Shown piece after piece: positions 16,081-32,947 of a stretch of DNA of 64,000 nucleotides. The DNA is taken from the NCBI RefSeq assembly GCF_027925445.1, contig NZ_AP027149.1, forward strand, positions 4,290,501 to 4,354,500. Reading direction: 5' to 3'. Source of the DNA: Methylocystis bryophila. GTDB taxonomy: Bacteria; Pseudomonadota; Alphaproteobacteria; Rhizobiales; Beijerinckiaceae. The notes under the pieces are model-generated. The model worked only from the letters and a program-made list of their open reading frames with translations, did no database searches and was not told the DNA's origin. Position 1 is the first letter of the stretch; every line of letters begins with the position of its first letter. The position numbers and the translations under genes were made by a program.

Positions 16081-16796
16081 GCGGCGCGCCTCGCGTCATT
16101 GGCCATGACGAACACTTGCGGCGGGGGAAGGCGCAATGCGTCCCGAAGTCGACGCCCAAAGGCGAGATCGTCGACGACAAGGCGCTCCTCGGCTAGGCGC
16201 CAGCGGGCGCGGGCCGGGTCCAGGATGATGACGCCAGTCCGGCCGGCGCGAAGCCACGCGAGCGCGTCAGGATGGACGGTCAAGCCGTCGTGCTCGATGC
16301 GCGGGGCGCAGATATTCTCCTCGCCGAGCATGCACGCCGCGCCGCGCCACAAGGCCAGCGCGCCGCTATCGAGATCCCACGCGGCAACGTCAATGGTCTC
16401 GCCTTGGTCGTCAAAGACAGGAAAGACCACTGCGGCGAACGTGCTGCGCTTTAGACCTGTCTCGGCGGCGAAGTCGAAGCGACCAGGCCCCGAAGGGTTC
16501 ACGTCGGCGATTTGCAGCGCGTCGAGAAAGCGCCCGCTGGCGCGATCGTCACGTATTCCGAGCCGGCGGAGCGCTGGCCAAAGAGGATGCCCTACCGTCA
16601 GATACGCGAATTCATTGAGCGCCCGTTCGCAGGCGTTCAATCCGATACCGAGCCAACGCGGATCGATTGAAGCTTCGTCTTGTTCGTCGGGGCCATTTGG
16701 TGTATCGAGCGAGCTGCCAAGCATCGCAAAATTTTGGGGGTCGCCAGCCGCAGCGCGCAGGCTAGGCGGCCCTCTCAGTTCCGAGGGCGCCGCCAT
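16077..16796 (-). CDS. Replication-associated hypothetical protein
   Basis: 239 residues from ATG 16796, three bases after the previous stop. Its core (TFAAVVFPVFDDQGETIDVA, then WLRAGRTGVIILDPARAR) looks like a degenerate Toprim-type alpha/beta fold. The place just before an AAA_25 helicase is where primase-like proteins usually sit. Primase function is inferred from position; no catalytic motif is certain. Confidence 0.6.
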   Translation of the reverse strand: MAAPSELRGPPSLRAAAGDPQNFAMLGSSLDTPNGPDEQDEASIDPRWLGIGLNACERALNEFAYLTVGHPLWPALRRLGIRDDRASGRFLDALQIADVNPSGPGRFDFAAETGLKRSTFAAVVFPVFDDQGETIDVAAWDLDSGALALWRGAACMLGEENICAPRIEHDGLTVHPDALAWLRAGRTGVIILDPARARWRLAEERLVVDDLAFGRRLRDALRLPPPQVFVMANDARRAA

Positions 16797-16799
16797 CGA

Positions 16800-17042
16800 T
16801 CACGCGGCCTGCGCGTCGGGAGTCGAAAGGCGCCGTTGTCCGGGCCGATAGGCCTTGGCGACGGGACCGGGAATCCGGGACGAGCGGCCGTGCTTCTCGA
16901 CTTCCAGGGCACCGCTTTTGATGTCCTCGTATATTTGCGTCTTTCCGCAAGCCTTTAGAGCGCAAAGCTCTTCGATTGTGAGATATCCATGCTCGAGCCG
17001 ATCAGCGAGCGTGACGCCCGGCGAAGTCGTTGCAAGCTGCAT
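16800..17042 (-). CDS. AlpA/excisionase-type DNA-binding protein
   Basis: 80 residues from ATG 17042, with GAGAGAGGA upstream. Helix-turn-helix: YLTIEELCALKACGKTQIYE, then DIKSGALEVEKHGRSSRIPG, as in AlpA-like regulators and excisionases. First gene of the replication cassette and close to the integrase, so it likely controls excision or the cassette promoter. Confidence 0.75.
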   Translation of the reverse strand: MQLATTSPGVTLADRLEHGYLTIEELCALKACGKTQIYEDIKSGALEVEKHGRSSRIPGPVAKAYRPGQRRLSTPDAQAA

Positions 17043-17123
17043 TTTGTCCTCTCTCGTTTCCGCGAAGGTTGCGACGGGATTGAGAGAACAACAGCGGAAA
17101 TGGGATGTCACGAAGGGCGGAAT

Positions 17124-17825
17124 TTAATACTTTCCGCCCCCCTTCTTGGGCGAATACCGTTTCTCCTTTTTTACCCCTCGCGCCCTCTTAAAGGCGTCGT
17201 CTAGTGCCTTCGTCGAAGGAACATTTATGGACAACGCCTCACATGTGTCTTTCACAAATGCGTTACGTCCGCGTTGACCTGGGATGGTTACATCGATCCA
17301 CAAATCAATAATCCTACTCCTCAGATAGTTGTTGAATGTGTCGGTCTCCTTGGTCCATCTACGCGGGTTCCCACCCTCATCTACACTCGATAAATGATTT
17401 AGCAGTGACATAAAATTCTCATCTAGGCCGCTAACATTTTTCAGCGATTCGATTAACTTCCGCGCATGGTAAGAGATTTCTCGCCTTGATTCGTGCATAC
17501 CGCGCTCATTATCGATCTTAATTCTAGCTATTCCTATGATACCCTTCTGAATATCTAATATTCTGCGCTCATGGGCATTGCTCCCCGCAAAAATGTTGCG
17601 GCTAGGTTTTAAATTCAACGCACCTACAATCTTGCCTAACCGCGAGTAATCCACGCCAAAGGCCCTGCAATAGCTCTGAATTTCTTCCGCTTGCGATTGC
17701 CGAGCGCGTTGCGCGAGACGGCGGTGACGCTGCATCTGAGATTCGGCTGTCTCAGCCGGGCGCGCGCCTATCCGTTCCACCTTAGGAGCGCTGACGCTGG
17801 CTCCTTCTTCGCCTTCATCATTCAT
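17124..17825 (-). CDS. Unknown AT-rich protein coupled behind integrase
   Basis: 233 residues from ATG 17825. Charged, helical, with a Lys-rich end (KKEKRYSPKKGGGKY). The middle part has lower GC content than its neighbours, suggesting separate origin. It follows the integrase gene through a 33-codon ORF with stop-start overlaps at both junctions, so it is probably co-translated with the integrase. No family recognised. Confidence 0.65.
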   Translation of the reverse strand: MNDEGEEGASVSAPKVERIGARPAETAESQMQRHRRLAQRARQSQAEEIQSYCRAFGVDYSRLGKIVGALNLKPSRNIFAGSNAHERRILDIQKGIIGIARIKIDNERGMHESRREISYHARKLIESLKNVSGLDENFMSLLNHLSSVDEGGNPRRWTKETDTFNNYLRSRIIDLWIDVTIPGQRGRNAFVKDTCEALSINVPSTKALDDAFKRARGVKKEKRYSPKKGGGKY

Positions 17826-17923
17826 CGCGAGCCCTCGCGTGCGCCCTGTGGAGCGCGGGGAAGCGAGTGGGCTTGTCTCGCTTGTCGGCTGGCCGGCCTA
17901 TCCCCGCGCGTCTCTTCGTTCAC
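17822..17923 (-). CDS. 33-residue linking ORF
   Basis: Runs from GTG 17923 (GTGA overlap with the integrase stop) to TGA 17822-17824 (ATGA overlap with the next gene). Basic product. It may serve mainly to couple translation of the two larger genes. Confidence 0.35.
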   Translation of the reverse strand: MNEETRGDRPASRQARQAHSLPRAPQGAREGSR

Positions 17924-19185
17924 GCCGTCCTGATTAGTGGCGTGACGTTCTCGCGCTCCACCGCGCCATCCTCGCCCGCGATGATCGCCTGCAATCGACG
18001 GTCCCACGCTTCCAGTGCAGCGCGCTTTCTTTCGAGTTTGTCTGTTCGCAGATAATGCCGAACCAACGTCTTTGCCTGCCGGTTGACCGCGGAGTCATGC
18101 CCGACGATCGCGGCAATGAGTTCGATGCTAATCCCCATGCCGTCGAGCGCCGTAGCGAACGTCCGGCGCAAGTCGTGCGTCGTGAAAGTCGAGATCGGTA
18201 GCCGCTCACGTCTCACCAAAAGAGCTTGCCCGACGTGGGCTGCGGTTAGTGGCCGTCCGGTCTCCGAGGCGAACACTGGTCCTGTCTTTGGCAAGCGCCG
18301 TTCCACGATCTCGCGAGCGACGCCAACAAGCGGCGTAACTCTTTCGCGCCCATTTTTCGAACGAGCAGCGGGAAGCGTCCATATCCATTTCATCGTGTCG
18401 ACCTCATCGGCCATCATGCCCGCGACCTCGCCGCAGCGGGCGCCTATAGCGACCTGCACCTTGAGGGCGTCAACGTGGGCGCGTGGGAGGGTGTCCGCTT
18501 CGAGCCACGACCAGAGCGCCAGAATCTCTGCATTGCTCAACACCCGCTCGCGTGGCGTGCCGGGGTCATAGACCGTCAATCCTGCGGTCGGGTCAGCAGG
18601 GAGGTAGTCCTGAGAGACGGCCCAACGGAACATCGCGCCGACAGTCTGGCGTCGCTTCTCGGCTTCGCGCAGGGCGCCGGCGTCGGCGGCTTCGTCGAAA
18701 AGGTCCCGAAGGTCTCGGCGCTTGATCTCTTCGGCCGGGGTCTCCAGCTTCGGAGCCAGAGCGCGCTTTAGTCGGCTCTCAATCTCCTTGCCGCTGCGTA
18801 GCTTCCCGCGCACCTGCTTCCGGCAGTAATTCTCAATCAGGTCAGCGACCGTTAGTCGGCTCGCCTTCTCAGCGAGCGCGGCCTTTTCTTCCGCGAGCAG
18901 ATCAACTCCAGACCGCCCAGCCCTTGTTAGCTCATTGGCGCGGTCGCGCGCCTTGTCGAGATCCACATCGAGGAACTTTCCTAGGGAAGTTCTGACGGAG
19001 CGCCCGCCTTTAATCCTGAACGCGAGGTCAAAGGTCTTCACGCCATCGGTCGCGACCCGGACGGCGAGCCCAGCGCAGCGCGAGTCGGGGACGCGGTAGG
19101 GCGCGCTCTCCGGCTTCATGGCCTCGATCGAGCGATGCGTCAGCGCCACCGCTTTTTTGGTCAGCCCCGCCCCGCCAGTCCTCAT
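17920..19185 (-). CDS. Tyrosine recombinase/integrase, complete
   Basis: 421 residues from ATG 19185, with GGAGAG upstream. The N-terminal DUF4102-type arm-binding domain (about 10-100) reads PDSRCAGLAVRVATDG and RTSLGKFLDVDL. The core-binding domain follows, then the catalytic domain with Arg250 (GARCGE), Lys277, His337-x-x-Arg340 (HDLR), His363 (VGHD) and Tyr378 (RHYL). It is transcribed leftward into the cassette and begins only about 150 bases from a truncated chromosomal gene, so it likely integrated the element at that end. Confidence 0.93.
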   Translation of the reverse strand: MRTGGAGLTKKAVALTHRSIEAMKPESAPYRVPDSRCAGLAVRVATDGVKTFDLAFRIKGGRSVRTSLGKFLDVDLDKARDRANELTRAGRSGVDLLAEEKAALAEKASRLTVADLIENYCRKQVRGKLRSGKEIESRLKRALAPKLETPAEEIKRRDLRDLFDEAADAGALREAEKRRQTVGAMFRWAVSQDYLPADPTAGLTVYDPGTPRERVLSNAEILALWSWLEADTLPRAHVDALKVQVAIGARCGEVAGMMADEVDTMKWIWTLPAARSKNGRERVTPLVGVAREIVERRLPKTGPVFASETGRPLTAAHVGQALLVRRERLPISTFTTHDLRRTFATALDGMGISIELIAAIVGHDSAVNRQAKTLVRHYLRTDKLERKRAALEAWDRRLQAIIAGEDGAVERENVTPLIRTA

Positions 19186-19332
19186 CGCAAAGCTCTCCGT
19201 CGCAACACAGTCGCAACAAAATTCCCGGCTCTGGGCGAACGGATGCGAACCGCGACGAACAAGTCATCCTTATATCACACTGATTCTCAAAGGCCAGGAG
19301 GCCCGCAGCGAATTTTGGTGAACGTCGGCGGA

Positions 19333-19791
19333 TCGAGGCTTAAAGGCTGGATGCAGACGGCCTTGGCGCATTGCCGCGATCCGCGCCGCCTCTTCGAGGA
19401 TCTGGGGCCAATACGTGCGCTCGCTGCGCTCGGCATGTTTGCGGGCGGCTTCGCCGCGCCCCTCGTCGGCCCGCCACTGACGGCAGCCTTTCTTTGGCGC
19501 GCGCTCTTCGGCGACCTGCTCCATCCCCGAGACGGCTTCGAGCTCGCGCTTACGACGATCTGGTGCTCGCTCGCGCTCGGCGGCCTTCTCGCTTCCTTCT
19601 GCCCGATCCTTCTCGGCATGCGGCGGGCCGGCCTGCAAAAGCTCGCGCCGGCGCTTCTCGCCGCGCCGGCCTGGCAAGCGATGCAGAGCGCCGCCGCCTG
19701 GCGCGCGCTCTGCGAGCTCAGAAGCCAGCCTTACCTGTGGCGCAAGACCGAGCACGGGCTCGCGCGAAGGGCGGAAGAGGCGGGGCTTTAG
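19333..19791 (+). pseudogene. 3' remnant of GT2 membrane glycosyltransferase
   Basis: The frame picks up at SRLKGWMQTALAH, which matches the RWLKGWMQT region of processive family 2 glycosyltransferases, and continues with the C-terminal membrane helices to a proper end (WRKTEHGLARRAEEAGL). The catalytic domain that should precede it is missing; upstream lies element DNA and the integrase. This is a gene cut by integration or deletion, with the junction near 19.32-19.34 kb. Confidence 0.75.
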
Positions 19792-20016
19792 CGCATTTCT
19801 CCCCCAACCAGCGCGGTCGCGCCCCAGCTCAGACTTAAAACAGCCACAATTGCGTCACTTGCTCTTAAGGTCCCTTCCTGCTTTTTGGGGCGGCGCGCTT
19901 GAGCGCGGCGCAACTTCTGCGGGCCGGGCGGTGTTTGCGTAAGGCGACGCGCGCTGCGCAGGGTGCTCCGCGTATTTGGAGCCGCCCGAGCCTTGAGCGA
20001 AGAAAAGGGTCGGCGC

Positions 20017-20949
20017 GTGACAGCCTCCTTTGAAACGCATGAGTTGTTGACGAATTTAACAGGGCTCAAGAAGCGCGGTGAGGGGCATGCGCCCGTCAGT
20101 CGGCTCGCGGGGGCGACAAGCGCCGAGCTTGATAGCGATCTCGCCGCGATCTTGACCTCGGCGAGAGCGAAAAGCGCGTCCCAGGCGGTCGAGGCGTCGC
20201 AATCTGCGACGATCGATTCCCTGCCCCAAGGCGAGCTCGGCGCATATGCCGCCGGCCCTGTGAGAGCGCTTCCGCCGTCTTACCGGCGGCTGTTAGCGAC
20301 GCCGTCGATCCTGATTGCCATCGGTTGTATCATCGGCGGCGCCGGTTACACGGGGATGCAAGCCTTGCTGACGCTCCAGGCTCCCCCCGCCTGGCAGGAA
20401 GTCGATCCGCCGCAGGAGTCGACGGCGCAAGCCCCTGCCTCCGAGCAGACCGCGGATAGCGCGTCGACCGTTGCGGAGGCCGTCGCCGTCGCGCCGCCGT
20501 CGACCGCGAAGACAGCGGCTGCCGTCGAGCCTCTTGCGCCCTTAGATCACGCTGCGTTCGGGCGGAATCGCCTGAACGCAGAACACGTGATCGATTCTAA
20601 GAGTTTAGAGCTCGATTCGCGCGAAAAACCGGCTTCCACTTTTTCGCATCGCGCTCTGGCGGCTCCGCAGACGCCCGAGGCTCTCGTCGCCAAGCCCGCA
20701 AAGCCGGCGAAGGAACGAAAAAAACATTCCGCCGACAAATCCGACAAGCATGAGCCGCGATCGAGCCGCGACGCGAAATCCAAACCCGCGAAGGTCGCCA
20801 AGCCTCACGAGGCTCACGGCGCGCCGGCTGCGCCTCCGTCCGAGGCGAACGCCGAGCCGGCCGTCGTCTCGGACGCGCGGCGGGCCGCCCAAAAGATTAC
20901 GGGAGCGCTCAAAGGCTTGGTGGACACAGACTTCCGCGCTCGTCCCTGA
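20017..20949 (+). CDS. Single-pass membrane protein, Ala/Pro/Lys-rich
   Basis: 310 residues from GTG 20017, with AAAGGG upstream. A cytoplasmic N-terminal part of about 95 residues is followed by one membrane helix (SILIAIGCIIGGAGYTG). A long low-complexity region rich in Ala, Pro and Lys (AKPAKPAKERKKHSADK) then precedes a short C-terminal segment. Looks like an envelope-spanning or periplasmic linker protein. No family recognised. Confidence 0.6.
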   Translation: MTASFETHELLTNLTGLKKRGEGHAPVSRLAGATSAELDSDLAAILTSARAKSASQAVEASQSATIDSLPQGELGAYAAGPVRALPPSYRRLLATPSILIAIGCIIGGAGYTGMQALLTLQAPPAWQEVDPPQESTAQAPASEQTADSASTVAEAVAVAPPSTAKTAAAVEPLAPLDHAAFGRNRLNAEHVIDSKSLELDSREKPASTFSHRALAAPQTPEALVAKPAKPAKERKKHSADKSDKHEPRSSRDAKSKPAKVAKPHEAHGAPAAPPSEANAEPAVVSDARRAAQKITGALKGLVDTDFRARP

Positions 20950-21043
20950 CGCGGTTGGGGCCCGCGCGCTTCGGCCTGAGGCGTCAGCCTTTCGCGTGAC
21001 GCAGGATTTTCGCCGCCCGGCGCCCGAGAAGACGCACGGCAGG

Positions 21044-21490
21044 TTACGGAAAAGCCGGATTTCGGCCCTTGCCGTGGAACCGCACGCTTTGTTCCCCAAC
21101 AAATCGGCCGCCGGGCGGAGGCGGGAATGAGGCGCCGACCACAGCTTCGCGTAAGATCGCAGCAAGCTCGCTCACATCGGCGCGACAGCTTGTAACATGC
21201 GCCCGCCCGTCGGAACCGATCCGGAACGAGCAGCTTGCCGAGCAGGTCTGGACCTCGACCGTCGCCAGGGGATAGGCCCATTCCCGCTTGGTCGGGCACG
21301 GGGCCGGCGTGTTGGCGTAAGGATTGACGAGGGGCATGCGCGCCCGAATGATTTGCGAGACCTCACTCGCATAGGCGCTATTCGGCTGCCCTTCGGCGGG
21401 CTGGGCCTTGGCGGAGGCGGAAAGGGCCGCCACGGCCAGAAGTTGAAGGTAAACGGAGGCGGTCGCGCGCCAAACGAAACGAGCGCTCAT
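21044..21490 (-). CDS. Exported hypothetical protein with TonB-like end
   Basis: 148 residues. A signal peptide (cleavage near AKA-QP, about residue 29) is followed by a domain with three cysteines (CPTKREW, CSASCSF) and a Cys in SCRADV. The end, AVVGASFPPPPGGRF, recalls TonB C-terminal-type folds. Periplasmic location is expected. Immediately downstream of the DGQHR gene on the same strand (22-base gap). Confidence 0.6.
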   Translation of the reverse strand: MSARFVWRATASVYLQLLAVAALSASAKAQPAEGQPNSAYASEVSQIIRARMPLVNPYANTPAPCPTKREWAYPLATVEVQTCSASCSFRIGSDGRAHVTSCRADVSELAAILREAVVGASFPPPPGGRFVGEQSVRFHGKGRNPAFP

Positions 21491-21511
21491 GTCCAGTCCT
21501 TGAGGAAGGCG

Positions 21512-22654
21512 TTAGTTGAACAGCCAGTCCTTGAGCGAGAAGCCCGCGGTGAGCGTCTTGCGGAAGTGCTCGCGCATCGCCAGATGGCCGGCGCCCGGCT
21601 TCGGCAGCTCGCTCTTCTTCAGCCGGCGGAACATCGGCAGCAAGATCTGCTGGAAGGCCTCGACGCGAAGCTCGCCCCCGCCCCGTTCCGCCACGCGTTC
21701 CGCAATGTCGGGGAACAGCAACAGCAGGGCTTTGAACAGCGCCGGATTGACCATGTTCTCCTGCGCGCCCTGCAGTCTCAGCCCCTCGGCGCAAACCGAC
21801 AGATAGCGATTGAGCGCGCCATAGACGTCCTCGGCGCTGGCGTCATTGAAAATGCTCTCGATCGGCTTCAAGGCGGCGTTGAAGGTGACGCGCGAGATCA
21901 TCCCCTTGCGTCGCTCCGCGGGAGACAGCAGCCCGTTCAACGCGCTGTCCTCATTCTTGGCGAAGAGGTCGAAAACATCGTGGAGCAGCGCCTCCGCGGC
22001 GGTCTCAGACTCGGAGAGGCGACGGATGTCGAGCAGCAGCTCCTGAGGCACCGGCCGCTGCTTGGTGTTGATGTCCATGAACAGCTGACATTCCTGGGCG
22101 CGCGTCAGCTTGTTGTAGACGACGACCGGCACCTTGATCTTCCGCTTGGCCATATGGAAGCCGAAGATGCGATGCTGCCCGTCGATGATGAGGAAGGCGC
22201 CCGGATCCCTGCGGAAGCGCAGCAGGCCGCTCTCGCGGTCGTAGCGCAGCTGCGCCTGCGGCTGCGCCGAGAGAATGACGGCGCAAGGCGTCGTTCCGAA
22301 GCCGCTGTCGATGTATTTGGCGATCTCCTTCGCCCGGCGCCGATCGAGCAGGCGCTGGAATCCGTCGAGCGGATTTTCGGCGCGCGTGTCGGCGGTGCAG
22401 CAGGCTGCGAGAACGTCGCTCGAGAGCGTCAAGGAGTAGAAACGGTGCCGTCCCTGCGTGACGATATGCGCCGCTTCGGTGATCGACTTGCCCGCGTTTT
22501 CCGGCAGGGCTTCCTCTTCGCCCTCCGCGTCAGGCCCCACGATGGGGGCGTTGGGAGACGCGCCGGCGACGCGTGCGGCCTCCTCCGCGGAAAAAGCGGT
22601 TGCGACCTGGGTCGGCGGGCTGTCGAGAGAGCTGTCCATGCGCGTGATCCCCAT
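21512..22654 (-). CDS. DGQHR-domain (DndB-like) protein
   Basis: 380 residues from ATG 22654; ATG 22639 is also possible. The hallmark FLIIDGQHRIFGFHMA lies near the middle, with the accompanying VPVVVYNKLTRAQECQLFMD and NTKQRPVPQELLLDI. Proteins of this type include DndB, which tunes DNA phosphorothioation, and many stand-alone members of unknown role. No dndACDE or other modification gene is in this window. Between a gene remnant region and the ribosomal operon, it may be the last trace of an island. Confidence 0.85.
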   Translation of the reverse strand: MGITRMDSSLDSPPTQVATAFSAEEAARVAGASPNAPIVGPDAEGEEEALPENAGKSITEAAHIVTQGRHRFYSLTLSSDVLAACCTADTRAENPLDGFQRLLDRRRAKEIAKYIDSGFGTTPCAVILSAQPQAQLRYDRESGLLRFRRDPGAFLIIDGQHRIFGFHMAKRKIKVPVVVYNKLTRAQECQLFMDINTKQRPVPQELLLDIRRLSESETAAEALLHDVFDLFAKNEDSALNGLLSPAERRKGMISRVTFNAALKPIESIFNDASAEDVYGALNRYLSVCAEGLRLQGAQENMVNPALFKALLLLFPDIAERVAERGGGELRVEAFQQILLPMFRRLKKSELPKPGAGHLAMREHFRKTLTAGFSLKDWLFN

Positions 22655-23246
22655 TGGCGGATTTTTTGCCGTCCGCAGGACGGCGACTCGCAACGCGGTG
22701 ATTCGACACGACGAACGAAGGCGTAAGCCCGCATGGGCGCAAAAATAAGGCTGTCAAGCCCTTCTTGAACAGGTTTTTGAAAATCCCTCTTGGCAAGGGG
22801 CCGCAAAATGGCTAAATAACTCGTTCCGAGGAGCAGGCCGGGCGCGGCCGCCCCTCTCAATAAGGAATCAGAGCTTCCGTTGAAACCTCGCGTCAGCGCA
22901 AGGCGAAACGGTGGATAGGCCGGAGGGCCGGGGCCTCAGTCCCGCGCCCCGTCCGGCCATATCCTGTCCGAGACTGCCGGCGTCCGCAAAGGGCTTCTCG
23001 CCCTGCGCGGCTTAATCTGCCGAGTCGCCCGCAAGGGCGCTTGGCGGCCTGCACAGACGGGGAAACCACGAATTTGGGGCCGGCCCGCTTGGGCCTGGTC
23101 CTTCGGATTTGGTTCGGCGCCCCCTCAACCGCAGCGATCTTCGCCGCGGGGACAGGATCTACGGAGGCCGTCCGGCTCCCCTCGGGGCGGCGGGCGGCAT
23201 GTCGCAACCGGCGGGGCTACGACCCCGCTTTGCAGAGAGAGCACCC
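22655..23246. other. Leader region of the rplJL-rpoBC operon
   Basis: About 590 bases between the divergent DGQHR gene and rplJ. It is GC-rich with several self-complementary stretches and holds no convincing gene. The promoter and the L10-binding mRNA leader known for this operon should lie here, but I cannot place them exactly. Confidence 0.5.
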
Positions 23247-23762
23247 GTGGATAGAGCGGAGAAAGCCCAAGCTGTGGCGGCGCTGAAGGAGGTCTTTTCC
23301 AAGACCTCCGTCGTCGTCGTCGCGCATTACTCCGGCTTGACGGTCGCCCAAATGCAAAAGCTGCGTAAGCAGGCTCGCGCAGCGGGCGCCACCGTTCAGG
23401 TCGCCAAGAACCGCCTCGTCAAGATCGCTCTCGACGGCGAAAGCGCCGCCTCCATCGGCCCCTTGCTCAAGGGACCGACACTGATCGCCTATTCGGACGA
23501 TCCGGTGGCGGCGCCCAAAGTCGCGGCGACCTTCGCCAAGGACCACGACAAGTTCGTGATCCTGGGTGGAGCGCTCGGCGCGACGGCCCTCAATCCCGAT
23601 GGCGTGAAGTCGCTCGCGACCATGCCTTCGCTGGACGAACTGCGCGCAAAGCTCGTCGGCCTCATCCAGGCCCCGGCGACGAAGATCGCGCAGCTCCAGA
23701 CCGCGCCTGCAGCCAAGCTCGCGCGCGTGTTCGGGGCCTACGCCAACAAAGACGCGGCCTGA
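23247..23762 (+). CDS. rplJ: 50S ribosomal protein L10
   Basis: 171 residues from GTG 23247, with GAGAGAG upstream. The family start is VDRAEKAQAVAALKEVF, then VVVVAHYSGLTVAQMQKLRK and VAKNRLVKIA. It ends with the C-terminal helix that binds L12 dimers (PAAKLARVFGAYANK). With L7/L12 it forms the ribosomal stalk, and in bacteria it represses its own operon through the leader. Genes rplK and rplA, its usual upstream neighbours, are absent here. Confidence 0.97.
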   Translation: MDRAEKAQAVAALKEVFSKTSVVVVAHYSGLTVAQMQKLRKQARAAGATVQVAKNRLVKIALDGESAASIGPLLKGPTLIAYSDDPVAAPKVAATFAKDHDKFVILGGALGATALNPDGVKSLATMPSLDELRAKLVGLIQAPATKIAQLQTAPAAKLARVFGAYANKDAA

Positions 23763-23813
23763 TCAAGGCCTTCTGTAACAAACCATCGAACCAATCCGAA
23801 GGAAGACACCACA

Positions 23814-24194
<381 letters not shown>

Positions 24195-24206
24195 AATCTA
24201 CATTCT

Positions 24207-24236
24207 CCCTCTCCCGCCTCCGCGGGAGAGGGTTTT
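24207..24236 (+). terminator. Hairpin with T-run after rplL
   Basis: Arms CCCTCTCCCG and CGGGAGAGGG with a six-base loop, followed by TTTT. It has the form of an intrinsic terminator, so part of the transcripts may end before rpoB, as attenuation is known in this operon. Confidence 0.65.
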
Positions 24237-24261
24237 CGGCCGACCACCGCCGGGGCTAGCA

Positions 24262-24322
24262 GCGAATAGCGAATAGCGAATAGAGTGGTTCATCTATTCG
24301 CTATTCGCAACTTGCTATTCGC
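24262..24322. repeat. GCGAATA heptamer repeats forming a hairpin
   Basis: Three tandem GCGAATA units (24262-24282) face three inverted TATTCGC units (24295-24301, 24302-24308, 24316-24322). The perfect 15-base arms GCGAATAGCGAATAG (24269-24283) and CTATTCGCTATTCGC (24294-24308) enclose a ten-base loop. The repeat ends about 32 bases before the rpoB start. Confidence 0.85.
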
Positions 24323-24353
24323 CTGAAACAAACCTTAAGGTTCGAGAGACGAC

Positions 24354-28490
<4,137 letters not shown>

Positions 28491-28498
28491 GACGTTGA

Positions 28499-28546
28499 GC
28501 GCGATTTCTCCCTCGAACGGCATCGTTCGAGGGAGAAAAATCGCGC
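28499..28546. repeat. Long palindromic element between rpoB and rpoC
   Basis: The left arm runs 28499-28519 and ends CTCCCTCGAACG. A GCAT loop follows, then the right arm 28524-28546, which begins CGTTCGAGGGAG. About 20 base pairs form with a two-base bulge. Related sequences occur near 50420 and 62130, so it belongs to an interspersed family. Confidence 0.75.
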
Positions 28547-28663
28547 GAGGATCAAGAGCTGGAACGAGTTCCAATGCAAATGTCTAACGACTTTTGCGGA
28601 GCTCGCTCTAAGCGGAACCGAAATCGGGAGCGGCGCGCCGCGCGCTCGTAAAGGAGAAACCCC

Positions 28664-32893
<4,230 letters not shown>

Positions 32894-32920
32894 AGGCGGT
32901 CGCGAGACCTCTTCCGACGC

Positions 32921-32947
32921 CCGGCTCTCCGTTTCCCGGAGAGCCGG
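32921..32947 (+). terminator. Hairpin after rpoC
   Basis: Arms CCGGCTCTCC and GGAGAGCCGG, ten pairs, seven-base loop, 27 bases after the rpoC stop. No long T-run. The following 290 bases up to the transpeptidase gene show no other gene and probably hold its promoter. Confidence 0.65.

Noticed and set aside
21197..22726. 509-codon plus-strand frame opposite the DGQHR gene
   Set aside because: Antisense shadow; the minus strand has the IDGQHR signature and a coherent protein.
24262..24322. Possible CRISPR-like array of GCGAATA repeats
   Set aside because: Units are only seven bases with no spacers and are arranged as an inverted repeat; there are no cas genes.
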